Assembly (NCBI RefSeq): GCF_028689785.1
Contig: NZ_JAQVCN010000003.1
Coordinates: forward strand, 1 to 64,000
Direction of reading: 5' to 3'
Source: Zoogloea sp.
Lineage (GTDB): Bacteria > Pseudomonadota > Gammaproteobacteria > Burkholderiales > Rhodocyclaceae
DNA length: 64,000 nt
In this document: positions 51,596-60,921 of the stretch, in pieces
How the letters are laid out: every line of letters starts with the position of its first letter
How positions within the stretch are numbered: position 1 is the first letter of the stretch
The notes under the pieces: generated by a model
Told to the model about the DNA's origin: nothing
Database searches by the model: none
The model's input: the letters and a program-made list of their open reading frames with translations, nothing else
Program-made: the position numbers and the translations under genes

Positions 51596-52093
51596 TTACT
51601 TGGCCGTCTTGGCGTCCTGGACGGTTTTGGCCATGGAGGCCTTGAGCTTTTCCACCAGAGGACCGATGCGTTGCTGGGTGATGGCAGCGGACTTCTGGGT
51701 CACGATCGGCATCTTCTCCAGCAGGGCCACGCCGGCGGGGCTGCGGTAGAAGGCCAGCAGGCCATCCACTTCCTCCTGGGTGAAGGTTTCGGCGTAGAGC
51801 TTGATGTAGGCACTCTTGAGATCGGCCCAGTTGATCTCCTTGCGGATGATGGTGCCGGCCTCTGCGGTGAAGGTGTCGATCACCTTCCGGCCCTGGGGGG
51901 TGAGGGTCTTGCCCTGCAGGCCCTGGGCGATGGAGTTGCGCACGGCCTGGTCCAGGCTTTGTTGGGCAACGCTGACCGAGCGCTCCATGCGGGTGGCGAC
52001 CAGAAGCTGGGAGATGGATTCATTGCTGGGCGGGGCGGCAAAGGCGGAGCTGCCGATGAGCAGGGTTGTGACCAGCAGGGACAGGTGTTTCAT
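51596..52093 (-). CDS. exported DUF2059-domain protein
   Basis: A 165-residue protein with a clear signal peptide (MKHLSLLVTTLLIGSSAFAA). The mature part is helical; FTQEEVDGLLAFYRSPAG is the DUF2059 signature. Function is unknown in the family. ATG 52093 was chosen because it begins the signal peptide; the longer frame has no conserved sequence. Confidence 0.85.
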   Translation of the reverse strand: MKHLSLLVTTLLIGSSAFAAPPSNESISQLLVATRMERSVSVAQQSLDQAVRNSIAQGLQGKTLTPQGRKVIDTFTAEAGTIIRKEINWADLKSAYIKLYAETFTQEEVDGLLAFYRSPAGVALLEKMPIVTQKSAAITQQRIGPLVEKLKASMAKTVQDAKTAK

Positions 52094-52271
52094 GGAAGGC
52101 TTTCGTGACCGGGATGGCAAGGATGTGCCCGGATGATGAAGCCATTTCGGGGCGCTGCAAAGCCCGCCACCGGGCTGGCGGGGCGTGGGCAGGTGAGATT
52201 GCGTTTCGAGCGTGACGAAATGGACGGATGCCGCCCCGGCGCCGTGCACCGGAAGCGGCATCCCGTGCCGT

Positions 52272-55200
52272 TCAGGCGGCCTGGCTGGCCTTGGCGGCTT
52301 TGTCCGACCAACGACCGAGCAGGGTCTGGCGTTGCCCTGCCACCTGGCGGATCGCCGCCGCCTTCACATGGCCATAGCCGCGGATGCCTTCGGGCAGGCT
52401 GGCGATCTCTGTCGCCAGGGGCAGGCGGCCGGTATCCAGGGTGGCCAGCAGCAGGGTGATGTCCTGCTCGTACTCCAGAATCAAGGCTCGCTCGGCGCGG
52501 CGTTCCGGGTGGTAGCCGAACACGTCTAAGGGTGTGCCGCGCAGGCGGCGCAGGCGGGCCAGCCATTTGAAGGCGCTGAGCATCCACGGGCCGAAGACGA
52601 GTTTGCGGATGCGTCCGGAAGCCGGGTCGGGGCGGGCCAGGAAGGTGGGGGCAAGGTGGAAGTGAAGCTGGAAGTCGCCCTCGAACTGGCGCGCCAGGGC
52701 GTCCTGGAAGGCCGGGTCGGTATACAGGCGGGCGACTTCGTATTCATCCTTGTAGGCCAGCAGCTTGAAGTAGTTGCGGGCCACCGCCTCGCTCAGTTGC
52801 GTGCTGCCCAGCGGAGCCTCGGCAGCACGTACGCGGGCCAGCAGCCCGGTGTAGCGCCGGGCGTAGGCGGCGTCCTGATAGTCGGTGAGGATGGCGGCCC
52901 GGCGGGCAATGCGCTCGTCCAGGGTTTCGGGGCGGATGGGGATCACCGGGGCCGGGGTGACTTCCCGCTCCACCGCGTGCAGGTCCACCGCCGCCCGGCG
53001 GCCCCACAGCAAGGCCTGCCGGTTCATGTCCACCGCTGCGCCATTGAGTTCGATGGCCTTGTGCAGGCTGGTCTCGCTGATGGGCACCCAGCCCTTCTGC
53101 CAGGCGTAGCCGAGCAAAAAGAGGTTGGTGGCGATGGCGTCGCCGAGCAGGCGGGTGGCCAGGTGCTGGGCGTCGAGAAAGTCGCAGCCCTCCTTGCCCA
53201 CCGCCTCGACGATGGCGGCCTGCATCTTGTCGAGAGGGAACTGCCAGTCGGGGTTGCGGGTGAATTCCGAGGTGGGGGTTTCGGCGCAGTTGACCACGCC
53301 CCGGGTGCGGCCGGTGGACATCTTGGCCAGGGCGTCCACGCTGGCGGTGACCACCACGTCGCCACCGATCACGGCGTTGGCCTCACCCGCGGCGATGCGC
53401 ACGGCGTGCAGGTCTTCGGGCCGGTCGGCGATGCGTACGTGACTGAACACCGAGCCGCCCTTCTGGGCCAGGCCGGTCATGTCGAGCACGGTGACGCCCT
53501 TGCCGTCCAGGTGGGCGGCCATGCCGATCAGGGCGCCGATGGTGACCACCCCGGTGCCGCCCACGCCGGTGACCAGGATGCCCCAGGGCTCGCGGGTGGA
53601 GGGCAGCCGGGGGGCGGGCAGGGGGGCAAAACGGCTGTCGTCGCCCTGCAGGCCACGCCCCTTGCGCACCCTGCCGCCAGCAACGGTGACGAAGCTCGGG
53701 CAGAAGCCGTTCATGCACGAGAAATCCTTGTTGCAGGCCGACTGGTCGATCTGGCGCTTGCGCCCGAACTCGGTCTCCACCGGCAGGATGGCCATGCAGT
53801 TGGATTCCCGGCCGCAGTCGCCACAGCCTTCGCATACCGCCTCGTTGATGAAGACACGGGTCTGCGGGTCGGGGTAGGTGCCGCGTTTGCGTCGGCGGCG
53901 CTTCTCGGCGGCACAGGTCTGGTCGAAGACCAGGGCCGACACGCCGGCGGTGCTGCGCAGCTCGCGCTGGATCACCTCCAGTTCGTCCCGGTGGCGGATC
54001 GGGATGCCGTGGGGGATGTCGGCCACGTGCCAGGGGCGGTCGGTGCCGTCGGTGACCAGCACGATGGTGTTCACCCCTTCTCCCTGCAGCTGGCGCAGCA
54101 GCTTGGGCACGCTCAGATCGCCGTCCACCGGCTGGCCGCCGGTCATGGCCACGGCATCGTTGTAGAGGATCTTGTAGGTGATGCCACTGCCCTGCGGCCC
54201 GCTGCCGCCGGGCCGGTTGAAGGCCGCCACCGCCTGGCGGATGGCCAGCAGGCCGGAGTGGAAGTAGGTGCCGTCGCCCAGGTTGGCAAAGATGTGCGCT
54301 TCGTTCAGGAAGGGCGCCTGGCCGACCCAGGGCACGCCCTCGCCGCCCATGTGGGTGAAGGTGCCGGTCTTGCGGTCGGGCATGAAGGTGGCCATGTAGT
54401 GGCAGCCGATGCCGGCCATGGCGCGGCTGCCTTCGGGCACCACCGTGGAGGTGTTGTGGGGGCAGCCGGGGCAGAAGGTGGGCACCCGGTCGATGGCGAA
54501 GACGCGGCGGCCGAGGGTGGCCTCCTTGGCCTGCAGGAAGGCCAGGCGGGCCTCAATGCGTTCCGAGGTGAAGAAGCGCCCGATGCGCGCGGCGATGACC
54601 CGGGCGATCATGGCCGGGGTCAGCTCACCAGCGGCGGGGAGCAGCCATTCGCCGTGGTCTACGGTGGTGCGGCCGTCGGGGCCGAGAGTGGTGAGCAGCG
54701 ACCACTCGCCCTTCTCGTCAAACTTGCCGACAACGCGGGGGCGCACGTCCTCGCGCCAGTTGTAGAGTTCTTCCTTGAGCTGGTATTCGATCAGCTGGCG
54801 TTTCTCCTCGATCACCAGGATCTCGTCCAGACCCTCGGCGAAGTGGCGCACGCCCTCGGCCTCCAGGGGCCACACCATGCCCACCTTGTACAGGCGGATG
54901 CCGATCTCGGCGGCGAGCTGCGCGTCGATGCCCAGGTCGTCGAAGGCCTGGCGCACGTCCAGATAGCTCTTGCCGCTGGTGATGATGCCCAGGCGGGGCT
55001 GGGGCGAGTCGATGACGATGCGGTTTAGGCCGTTGGCCCGGCAGTAGGCCAGGGCAGCGTAGAGCTTGGCGTGGAGCAGGCGCTTCTCCTGCACCAGGGG
55101 CGGGTCGGGCCAGCGGATGTTGAGGCCATCGGGAGGCAGGGCGAAGTCGTCGGGGATCTTCGTGGTGACCCGCAGCGGGTCCACGTCCACCGAGGCCGAG

Positions 55201-55859
55201 GTCTCCACTGTATCGGCCAGGGCCTTGAAGGCCACCCAGCAGCCGGAATAGCGCGACAGGGCCCAGCCATGCACGCCGAAGTCGAGATAGTCCTGCACCC
55301 CGGCCGGGGCCAGCACCGGCATCATCATCGACTTGAAGAAGTGGTCGGTCTGGTGGGGCAAGGTGGAGGATTTGGCGGCGTGGTCGTCACCGGCGATCAC
55401 CAGCACCCCGCCGTATTGCGCGCTGCCGGCGGCGTTGGCGTGGCGGAAGACGTCACCGCAGCGGTCCACCCCCGGCCCCTTGCCGTACCACATGCCGAAC
55501 ACGCCCTGGACGCGGGCATTGGGTGACAGGGACACCTGCTGGCTGCCCCACACGGCAGTGGCCGCCATGTCTTCGTTGATGCCGGGCTGGAAGACGATGT
55601 CGTGGTTGGCCAGGTGGGCCTTGGCCTTCCACAGGGTCTGGTCGAGCCCGCCCAGGGGCGAGCCCCGGTAGCCGGAGACAAAGCCGGCGGTGTCGAGCCC
55701 GGCGGCCCGGTCGCGCTCGCGCTGAATCAGCAGCAGGCGCACCAGGGCCTGATAGCCGGTGAGATAGACGCGCCCTGAGGGCGTGGCGTACTTGTCGTCG
55801 AGTAGCGTGCTACCCGATATGGGGGCGCTTAGGGCGCGGACGGGGTCCTGCTCGGCCAT
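52272..55859 (-). CDS. indolepyruvate ferredoxin oxidoreductase, fused alpha-beta type
   Basis: A 1195-residue cytoplasmic enzyme that oxidatively decarboxylates aryl-pyruvates from aromatic amino acids (indolepyruvate, phenylpyruvate) to acyl-CoA, passing electrons to ferredoxin. The N-terminal pyrimidine-binding part (GYRGSPLGGLD), a TPP-binding region (CPGCPHNTS, GDGTYFHSG), a ferredoxin-like cysteine cluster (CEGCGDC, CNKDFSC) and the C-terminal gamma-type domain (TGVGGTGVVTIG) are in the usual order. Length matches the fused form typical of proteobacteria. Monocistronic, divergent from the pigment cluster. Confidence 0.94.
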   Translation of the reverse strand: MAEQDPVRALSAPISGSTLLDDKYATPSGRVYLTGYQALVRLLLIQRERDRAAGLDTAGFVSGYRGSPLGGLDQTLWKAKAHLANHDIVFQPGINEDMAATAVWGSQQVSLSPNARVQGVFGMWYGKGPGVDRCGDVFRHANAAGSAQYGGVLVIAGDDHAAKSSTLPHQTDHFFKSMMMPVLAPAGVQDYLDFGVHGWALSRYSGCWVAFKALADTVETSASVDVDPLRVTTKIPDDFALPPDGLNIRWPDPPLVQEKRLLHAKLYAALAYCRANGLNRIVIDSPQPRLGIITSGKSYLDVRQAFDDLGIDAQLAAEIGIRLYKVGMVWPLEAEGVRHFAEGLDEILVIEEKRQLIEYQLKEELYNWREDVRPRVVGKFDEKGEWSLLTTLGPDGRTTVDHGEWLLPAAGELTPAMIARVIAARIGRFFTSERIEARLAFLQAKEATLGRRVFAIDRVPTFCPGCPHNTSTVVPEGSRAMAGIGCHYMATFMPDRKTGTFTHMGGEGVPWVGQAPFLNEAHIFANLGDGTYFHSGLLAIRQAVAAFNRPGGSGPQGSGITYKILYNDAVAMTGGQPVDGDLSVPKLLRQLQGEGVNTIVLVTDGTDRPWHVADIPHGIPIRHRDELEVIQRELRSTAGVSALVFDQTCAAEKRRRRKRGTYPDPQTRVFINEAVCEGCGDCGRESNCMAILPVETEFGRKRQIDQSACNKDFSCMNGFCPSFVTVAGGRVRKGRGLQGDDSRFAPLPAPRLPSTREPWGILVTGVGGTGVVTIGALIGMAAHLDGKGVTVLDMTGLAQKGGSVFSHVRIADRPEDLHAVRIAAGEANAVIGGDVVVTASVDALAKMSTGRTRGVVNCAETPTSEFTRNPDWQFPLDKMQAAIVEAVGKEGCDFLDAQHLATRLLGDAIATNLFLLGYAWQKGWVPISETSLHKAIELNGAAVDMNRQALLWGRRAAVDLHAVEREVTPAPVIPIRPETLDERIARRAAILTDYQDAAYARRYTGLLARVRAAEAPLGSTQLSEAVARNYFKLLAYKDEYEVARLYTDPAFQDALARQFEGDFQLHFHLAPTFLARPDPASGRIRKLVFGPWMLSAFKWLARLRRLRGTPLDVFGYHPERRAERALILEYEQDITLLLATLDTGRLPLATEIASLPEGIRGYGHVKAAAIRQVAGQRQTLLGRWSDKAAKASQAA

Positions 55860-56036
55860 GATGGTTTCCTCGCAAAAATCGTGTTTTTGATCCGCTCGCG
55901 GGAGGCGCCTTGTGGGTGCCGCCGCGGAGGTGTTGCAAGGCGAGTCTGGCCGCCGGGGGGTGGCAGCTCAATACTTGGATACCCTGATGGCCTGCCGGTT
56001 CCGGTGCGTTCGGGGTATGTCGGATGTCAGGTGCTC

Positions 56037-56066
56037 TTGTCGGTCTCCGTGATCGCGTAATATAGG
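56037..56066 (+). promoter_or_regulatory. likely promoter of the pigment-cluster plus-strand genes
   Basis: TTGTCG (56037-56042), 18-bp spacer, TATAGG (56061-56066). The start near 56073 fits translation from TTG 56131 better than from TTG 56077. Confidence 0.45.
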
Positions 56067-56130
56067 GCGCTGAAAATTGTCGATTCACGCTGCGATCTAC
56101 AATCTGCCGACTCTGCCTGGAGCGCGATCC

Positions 56131-56868
56131 TTGGAACCACACCCGCTGCCGGTCGATGAGCCGGCGTCCCGTGCCGTGCCGGAAACGGCCGACGATACGC
56201 CACGGCTCCTGGCCCGGATCGGCGCACGCCTGCGGCATTGGTGGTGGTTCAAGGGCCTCGGCACCAGTCTCTTCATGTATGTGTTCTTCCAGGCTTACCT
56301 GGAGTTGCTCCATCACCCGCTGAGACCGGTGTTCGAGATGCCTCTGACCTGGGTGGATCGACAGGTGGGCTTTCAGCCCTGGGCGCTGGCGGTATATGCC
56401 TCCCTGTGGATCTACGTGTCCCTCCCCGCGGCATTGGCCCCGGGCTTCAAGCGTCTGTTCAGCCTGGGCCTGCACATGGGGTGCCTGTGCGGGGTGGGGC
56501 TGCTCTGTTACGTTTTCTGGCCCACAGCTGTACCGCCAGCCGACGTGGACTGGGGGCTCTACCCGGGCTATTCGCTGCTCAAGGGGATCGACCCCGGGGG
56601 CAATGCTTGCCCGTCCCTGCACGTGGCGGCAGCCCTGTATTCAGCGGTCTGGCTGGGGCGTGAGCTGCGTGAGCTGCGCTGCGGCCTGGCCTGGCACTGG
56701 GGCAACTGGCTGTGGAGCGGCCTGATCGTGTTTTCGACGCTGGCAACGAAGCAGCATGTCCTGCTGGATGTGCTTGCCGGCAGTGTTCTTGCCGCGGTTG
56801 CGGCGGCCCTTTCACCCGGCCTGTGGCGCGGCAGCCACGGTGGCGGGAGGGGAAGGATTACGGTATAA
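56131..56868 (+). CDS. PAP2-superfamily membrane protein
   Basis: A 245-residue protein with about six hydrophobic segments. The PAP2 core motifs appear as ACPSLHVAA (PSxH variant) and TKQHVLLDVLAG (H-x3-D); the KxxxxxxRP motif is not clear, as in PAP2-like enzymes related to inositolphosphotransferases. TTG 56131 has GGAG 8 nt upstream; a TTG at 56077 is also in frame. First gene on the plus strand of the pigment cluster; its task there is unknown, perhaps lipid anchoring of the product. Confidence 0.75.
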   Translation: MEPHPLPVDEPASRAVPETADDTPRLLARIGARLRHWWWFKGLGTSLFMYVFFQAYLELLHHPLRPVFEMPLTWVDRQVGFQPWALAVYASLWIYVSLPAALAPGFKRLFSLGLHMGCLCGVGLLCYVFWPTAVPPADVDWGLYPGYSLLKGIDPGGNACPSLHVAAALYSAVWLGRELRELRCGLAWHWGNWLWSGLIVFSTLATKQHVLLDVLAGSVLAAVAAALSPGLWRGSHGGGRGRITV

Positions 56869-56906
56869 CCGCGCCGCCGTCCTGGCGCTGGATGCGAGGA
56901 AACGAA

Positions 56907-58259
56907 ATGGTGGAGCCTGCACGCGGGGAAGACCCGCAGACTGCAATGGGCACGTGCGATGTGCTGGTGATTGGAGGTGGTCCGGCGGGCAGCACGGTTG
57001 CGCCGCTGCTGGCCCGCCAGGGCTACAAGGTGGTGCTGCTCGAGAAGGCCCATCACCCCCGCTTCCATATCGGTGAATCCCTGCTGCCGGCCAACATGCC
57101 GTTGCTTGAGACCCTGGGTGTGGCTGAAGAGGTCAGGGCCATCGGCATGGAAAAGTGGGGGGCGGAGTTCGTCTCCCCGTGGCATGAGCACGGCCAGGAA
57201 TTCCGCTTTGCCGACGCCCTCAACAAGTCGCTGCCCATGGCCTATCAGGTCAAGCGCGCCGACTTCGATCATGTCCTGATCCGCAATGCGGCCCGCGAGG
57301 GCGTCGAGGTTATCGAAGGCTGCAAGGTGGGGGCGGTGGATTTTCAGTCGGACACGCAGGGCGCGGTGGTCCGGGCTACCCATGATGACGGGCGAGAGCA
57401 GCGCTGGCAGGCGCGCTTCGTAGTCGACGCGTCGGGTCGCGACACCTTCCTGGCCAACCGTTTCCAGATCAAGCACCGAAATCCGCGCCATAACAGTTCG
57501 GCCATGTATGCCCACTTTGCTGGCGCTCGCCGTCACCAGGGCCAGGCGGAAGGCAACATCACCATTTTCTGGTTCGACCACGGCTGGTTCTGGTTCATCC
57601 CCCTTTCCGACGGGCTGACCAGCGTGGGTGCCACCGTGTGGCCCTACTACATGAAGACCCGGGCCGGGCGGAGCCTGACCCAGTTCCTGCTTGACACCAT
57701 CGCCAGCTGCCCGGCCCTGGCCGAGCGCTTGAAGGATGCGCAGATGGTCACCGACGCCGAGGCCACCGGCAACTTCTCCTACGTGTCGGAGCGTAACCAC
57801 GGTTCCAACTACCTGATGCTGGGCGATGCCTTCGCCTTCATTGATCCGGTGTTCTCGTCCGGGGTGATGCTGGCCATGAACAGCGGCTTCGCCGGGGCCA
57901 AGGCGATCGACACCTGTCTGTCCCGCCCGGCCGAGGCAGGTGCTGCGCTGGCGGAGTTCGACCGGGTCGTGCGACATGGGCCCGAGGTGTTTTCCTGGTT
58001 CATCTACCGCATCACCAACCCCACCATGCGCGATATGTTCATGGGGCCGCGCAACATCTTCCGGGTCCAGGAGGCGCTGCTCTCGGTGCTCGCCGGCGAT
58101 ATCTACGGCAGCACCCCGATCTGGTGGCCGCTGCGCATCTTCAAGGTCATCTACTACCTGTCTTTCCTGGGCAATCTGCGCCAATCCCTCCGGGGCTGGC
58201 GCAACCGCCGGATCAACATCCGGCCCGTGGATGAAGCCGGCCTGGGGGCCGGCCAGTGA
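56907..58259 (+). CDS. flavin-dependent halogenase-like oxidoreductase
   Basis: A 450-residue FAD protein. The dinucleotide fold is IGGGPAGST (22-30), then FHIGESLLP (53-61), and the halogenase signature W-x-W-x-I-P is intact at 227-232 (GWFWFIPL). Lys83 in EKWGAEF stands where phenol/pyrrole halogenases have their catalytic lysine (from memory). Next to a XanB2-type gene, a role in halogenating the aryl head of a polyene pigment is plausible, since xanthomonadins are brominated. The same family includes non-halogenating oxidoreductases, so activity is unproven. ATG 56907 has GAGGA upstream. Confidence 0.83.
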   Translation: MVEPARGEDPQTAMGTCDVLVIGGGPAGSTVAPLLARQGYKVVLLEKAHHPRFHIGESLLPANMPLLETLGVAEEVRAIGMEKWGAEFVSPWHEHGQEFRFADALNKSLPMAYQVKRADFDHVLIRNAAREGVEVIEGCKVGAVDFQSDTQGAVVRATHDDGREQRWQARFVVDASGRDTFLANRFQIKHRNPRHNSSAMYAHFAGARRHQGQAEGNITIFWFDHGWFWFIPLSDGLTSVGATVWPYYMKTRAGRSLTQFLLDTIASCPALAERLKDAQMVTDAEATGNFSYVSERNHGSNYLMLGDAFAFIDPVFSSGVMLAMNSGFAGAKAIDTCLSRPAEAGAALAEFDRVVRHGPEVFSWFIYRITNPTMRDMFMGPRNIFRVQEALLSVLAGDIYGSTPIWWPLRIFKVIYYLSFLGNLRQSLRGWRNRRINIRPVDEAGLGAGQ

Positions 58260-59275
58260 CGGGCATGCAGCATGATCTGCACCGCTTTCTTTCCGGTGCC
58301 GTGCTTGCCGGCGGGCAGCCCGATCCGGCCCTGCTCGGCCTGTCCTGGATAGGGCTGGTCGAGCCCACCTGCGTGCCCCAGGGCCTGCCGTGCCAGCAAT
58401 TGCATGCCCCCTGTCTGCTCGGTGAGCCCGTCGAGGCCTGGTTTGGTGCCAGGCCGGCCGAGGCCGGGGCCCTTCACGGCGTGCGCTACCGGCACGACGG
58501 CGAGCTGATGTTCGGCGTCATTGAGGTCGTGGAGGACGTCGCCGCCCTGGACTGCAGCAGCGGCCCGGGGCTGCAGCGGGCCGGCCAGCATGCCTATGAA
58601 TCGGTGTTCAGGCTCCTCGCCGACGAGGGCTACCCCCATCTGTGGCGCATCTGGAACTACCTGCCTCGCATCAACGAGGAGACCGACGGCCTGGAACGCT
58701 ACCGGCAGTTCAACATCGGGCGCCACCTGGCCTTCGAAGCGGCGGGGCGCCTGGTGATGGACAGCATCCCCGCGGCCAGCGCGCTGGGGGTGCAGGGCGG
58801 GCCGTTGAGCGTGGCTTTCCTGGCCGGGCGCGCACCTACCCGCTCCATCGAGAATCCGCGTCAGCTCAGCGCCTTCCGCTATCCGGCGGACTACGGCCCG
58901 TGCAGCCCGACCTTCTCCCGGGCTGCACTCGGGCGGCACGCCGACTCCGAGTGGCTGTTCGTGTCGGGGACGGCCAGCATCGTCGGTCACCAGAGTGTGC
59001 ATCCCGGCGATCCGGTGGCCCAGACCCGGGAGATCGTGACCAACCTGGACGCCCTTCTGGCCGAGGCCAGCCGCTGCAGTGCCGGCCCGGCCTATCACCT
59101 GTCCGAGCTCGGCGCACGGGTGTATGTGCGCCACCCCGAGCACCTGGCCCCGGTGCAGGCCGAGCTGACCCGGGCCCTGGGGGCCGCGGCGCAGCTCGTC
59201 TATCTCCAGGCCGATGTGTGCCGTGCCGATCTGCTGGTCGAAGTCGAGGCCCAGGCCTGCCACCTACTGAGTTGA
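58256..59275 (+). CDS. XanB2-type chorismatase (hydroxybenzoate-forming)
   Basis: A 339-residue protein of the chorismatase family (FkbO/Hyg5/XanB2), which cleaves chorismate to pyruvate and 3- or 4-hydroxybenzoate or a dihydrodiol. Conserved parts include HLWRIWNYLPRIN, RYRQFNIGRH and RSIENPRQLSAFRYP-x2-YGP, then GTASIVGHQSVH. In Xanthomonas XanB2 gives 3-hydroxybenzoate for xanthomonadin and 4-hydroxybenzoate for ubiquinone. GTG 58256 overlaps the preceding stop (GTGA); an ATG at 58265 is an alternative. Confidence 0.9.
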   Translation: MTGMQHDLHRFLSGAVLAGGQPDPALLGLSWIGLVEPTCVPQGLPCQQLHAPCLLGEPVEAWFGARPAEAGALHGVRYRHDGELMFGVIEVVEDVAALDCSSGPGLQRAGQHAYESVFRLLADEGYPHLWRIWNYLPRINEETDGLERYRQFNIGRHLAFEAAGRLVMDSIPAASALGVQGGPLSVAFLAGRAPTRSIENPRQLSAFRYPADYGPCSPTFSRAALGRHADSEWLFVSGTASIVGHQSVHPGDPVAQTREIVTNLDALLAEASRCSAGPAYHLSELGARVYVRHPEHLAPVQAELTRALGAAAQLVYLQADVCRADLLVEVEAQACHLLS

Positions 59276-59282
59276 GTTTTTC

Positions 59283-60122
59283 ATGAGATTGTTTTCATCT
59301 GCCTGCGTCGTGCTGGGGTGTGCGGCACAGCTGGTCAGTGGCGCCGCGGCCGCCGCCGACAAGCCCCTGTGGGAGGCCGGTGCCGGCCTGGGGGTAATGC
59401 ATCTGCCGGCCTGGCGCGGTGCGGCGGAGTCCCGCGAGCTGGTCTTGCCGGTACCTTATTTCATCTACCACGGGCGTTACCTGCGCGCTGATCGTCAAGG
59501 CGTGCGCGGGGTGCTCTTCGATTCCGACCGCGTGGATCTGGGGGTCAGTCTCGGCGCCTCGCCGCCGGTGAGCAAAGACAGCAGTACCGCCCGAGCCGGG
59601 ATGGCCGAGCTGGACGCCACCGTCGAGATCGGCCCGCAGCTCGACCTCACCCTGTGGCGCAGCCCGGACCGGGCCAGCCAGCTCAAACTGATCCTCCCGG
59701 TGCGCAGCGCCTTCACCCTGAGCAGTAGCCCCCACCATGCCGGCTGGGTGTTTTCGCCGGCCTTCAACCTGGATCTGGTCGATCCCCCCGGCCTGGCCGG
59801 CTGGCGCCTCGGCCTGCGCAGCGGCCCCATTTTTGCAACCCGCCGCCAGCACGCCTACTACTACCAGGTGAGCCCCACCGAGGCCCGGCCGGATCGCCCG
59901 GCCTACACGGCCAGCGGCGGCTACAGCGGCACCCAGGTGCTGGCTTCCCTGTCGCGGCGCTATCCGCGCCATTGGGTCGGAGCCTTTGTCCGCTACGATA
60001 TGCTGCAGCACGCGGCCTTCGACGACAGCCCGCTGGTGGCCCGTGACCACTACCTGGCCGCGGGTGTGGCGGTGGCGTGGATCTTCGGTGAGTCGAGCGA
60101 GCGGGTGAATGTCGATGACTAG
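59283..60122 (+). CDS. MipA/OmpV-family outer-membrane protein
   Basis: A 279-residue protein with a signal peptide (cleaved near residue 25) and alternating beta strands ending in an aromatic terminal strand region (VAVAWIFGESSERV). WEAGAGLGVMHLPAWRGA and LRADRQGVRGVLF are family features. MipA proteins link murein synthases in E. coli, but the family is broad and may form barrels. Found inside the pigment cluster; it overlaps the next gene by 14 bp. Confidence 0.85.
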   Translation: MRLFSSACVVLGCAAQLVSGAAAAADKPLWEAGAGLGVMHLPAWRGAAESRELVLPVPYFIYHGRYLRADRQGVRGVLFDSDRVDLGVSLGASPPVSKDSSTARAGMAELDATVEIGPQLDLTLWRSPDRASQLKLILPVRSAFTLSSSPHHAGWVFSPAFNLDLVDPPGLAGWRLGLRSGPIFATRRQHAYYYQVSPTEARPDRPAYTASGGYSGTQVLASLSRRYPRHWVGAFVRYDMLQHAAFDDSPLVARDHYLAAGVAVAWIFGESSERVNVDD

Positions 60123-60921
60123 TCCGCTGGCCCGCTGTGGCAAGCTGCTGTGGACCGCCTACGAGTATGTGGCGATGGTGCTGGGGCTGGGGGCGCTGGC
60201 GCTGATCTGCCTGGTGTGGCTGCCGTTTGCGCTGCTCTGCAGCGTGCTGCCGCGCCGCCTGGGCAGCTTTGTCGGGCGGCTGGCCATCATGATCGGCTTT
60301 CGCCTGTACCTGCATTTCCTGACCGTGTTCTGTGCCTGCCGCTTCGATCTGAAGGCACTGGACGCCCTGCGCCAGGGGCCTTCCCTAGTGGTGGTGGCCA
60401 ATCACCCGTCACTGCTGGACGTGGTGCTGATCGCCTCGCGCCTGCCCAATGCGGTGTGCATCATGAAGGCTGCGCTGATGGACAACATCCTCCTGGGAGC
60501 CGCGGCCCGGCTGGCCCGCTACATCCACAATGACAAGCCGGTGCGGATGGTCCGCCGGGCAACCCGGGAGCTGCACGCCGGTGCGCACCTGGTGATCTTT
60601 CCTGAGGGGTCGCGCACTTCGAACTTCCCCTTTGACGGCTGTACCAGCGCGGCAAGCCTCATTGCCCGGCATGCGCAGACTCCTGTTCAGACCCTGTTCA
60701 TCGACTTCAGCTCTCCCTATCTGGGCAAAGCCTGGCCCCTGTTCCGCAAGCCTGAGCTGCCCCTGCGTTTCGGCATCCGGCTGGGGCGGCGTTTCGACCC
60801 GCCGACGCGGGTGCTGGCCTTTACCGCCGAACTGGGCGACTACTACCGCAGCAGCCTGAGCCAGCCTCCGGCGGCCAGCGCAGGCACAGCCCGCACTCCC
60901 GAAGAAAGCACGGCATCGTGA
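60109..60921 (+). CDS. PlsC-like lysophospholipid acyltransferase
   Basis: A 270-residue membrane acyltransferase. A hydrophobic N-terminus (about 22-48) anchors the PlsC fold with His99-x4-Asp104 (NHPSLLD) and FPEGSRT (164-170). In aryl-polyene clusters such enzymes are thought to join the polyene acyl chain to a glycerol or sugar head (inference). The start at 60109 overlaps the MipA-like gene; a second ATG lies two codons later. Confidence 0.88.
   Translation: MSMTSPLARCGKLLWTAYEYVAMVLGLGALALICLVWLPFALLCSVLPRRLGSFVGRLAIMIGFRLYLHFLTVFCACRFDLKALDALRQGPSLVVVANHPSLLDVVLIASRLPNAVCIMKAALMDNILLGAAARLARYIHNDKPVRMVRRATRELHAGAHLVIFPEGSRTSNFPFDGCTSAASLIARHAQTPVQTLFIDFSSPYLGKAWPLFRKPELPLRFGIRLGRRFDPPTRVLAFTAELGDYYRSSLSQPPAASAGTARTPEESTAS

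Noticed and set aside
52656-55028. 790-codon open frame opposite the indolepyruvate oxidoreductase gene
   Set aside because: Antisense shadow of a well-supported gene in high-G+C DNA; composition is Gly/Ala/His-rich with no domain.
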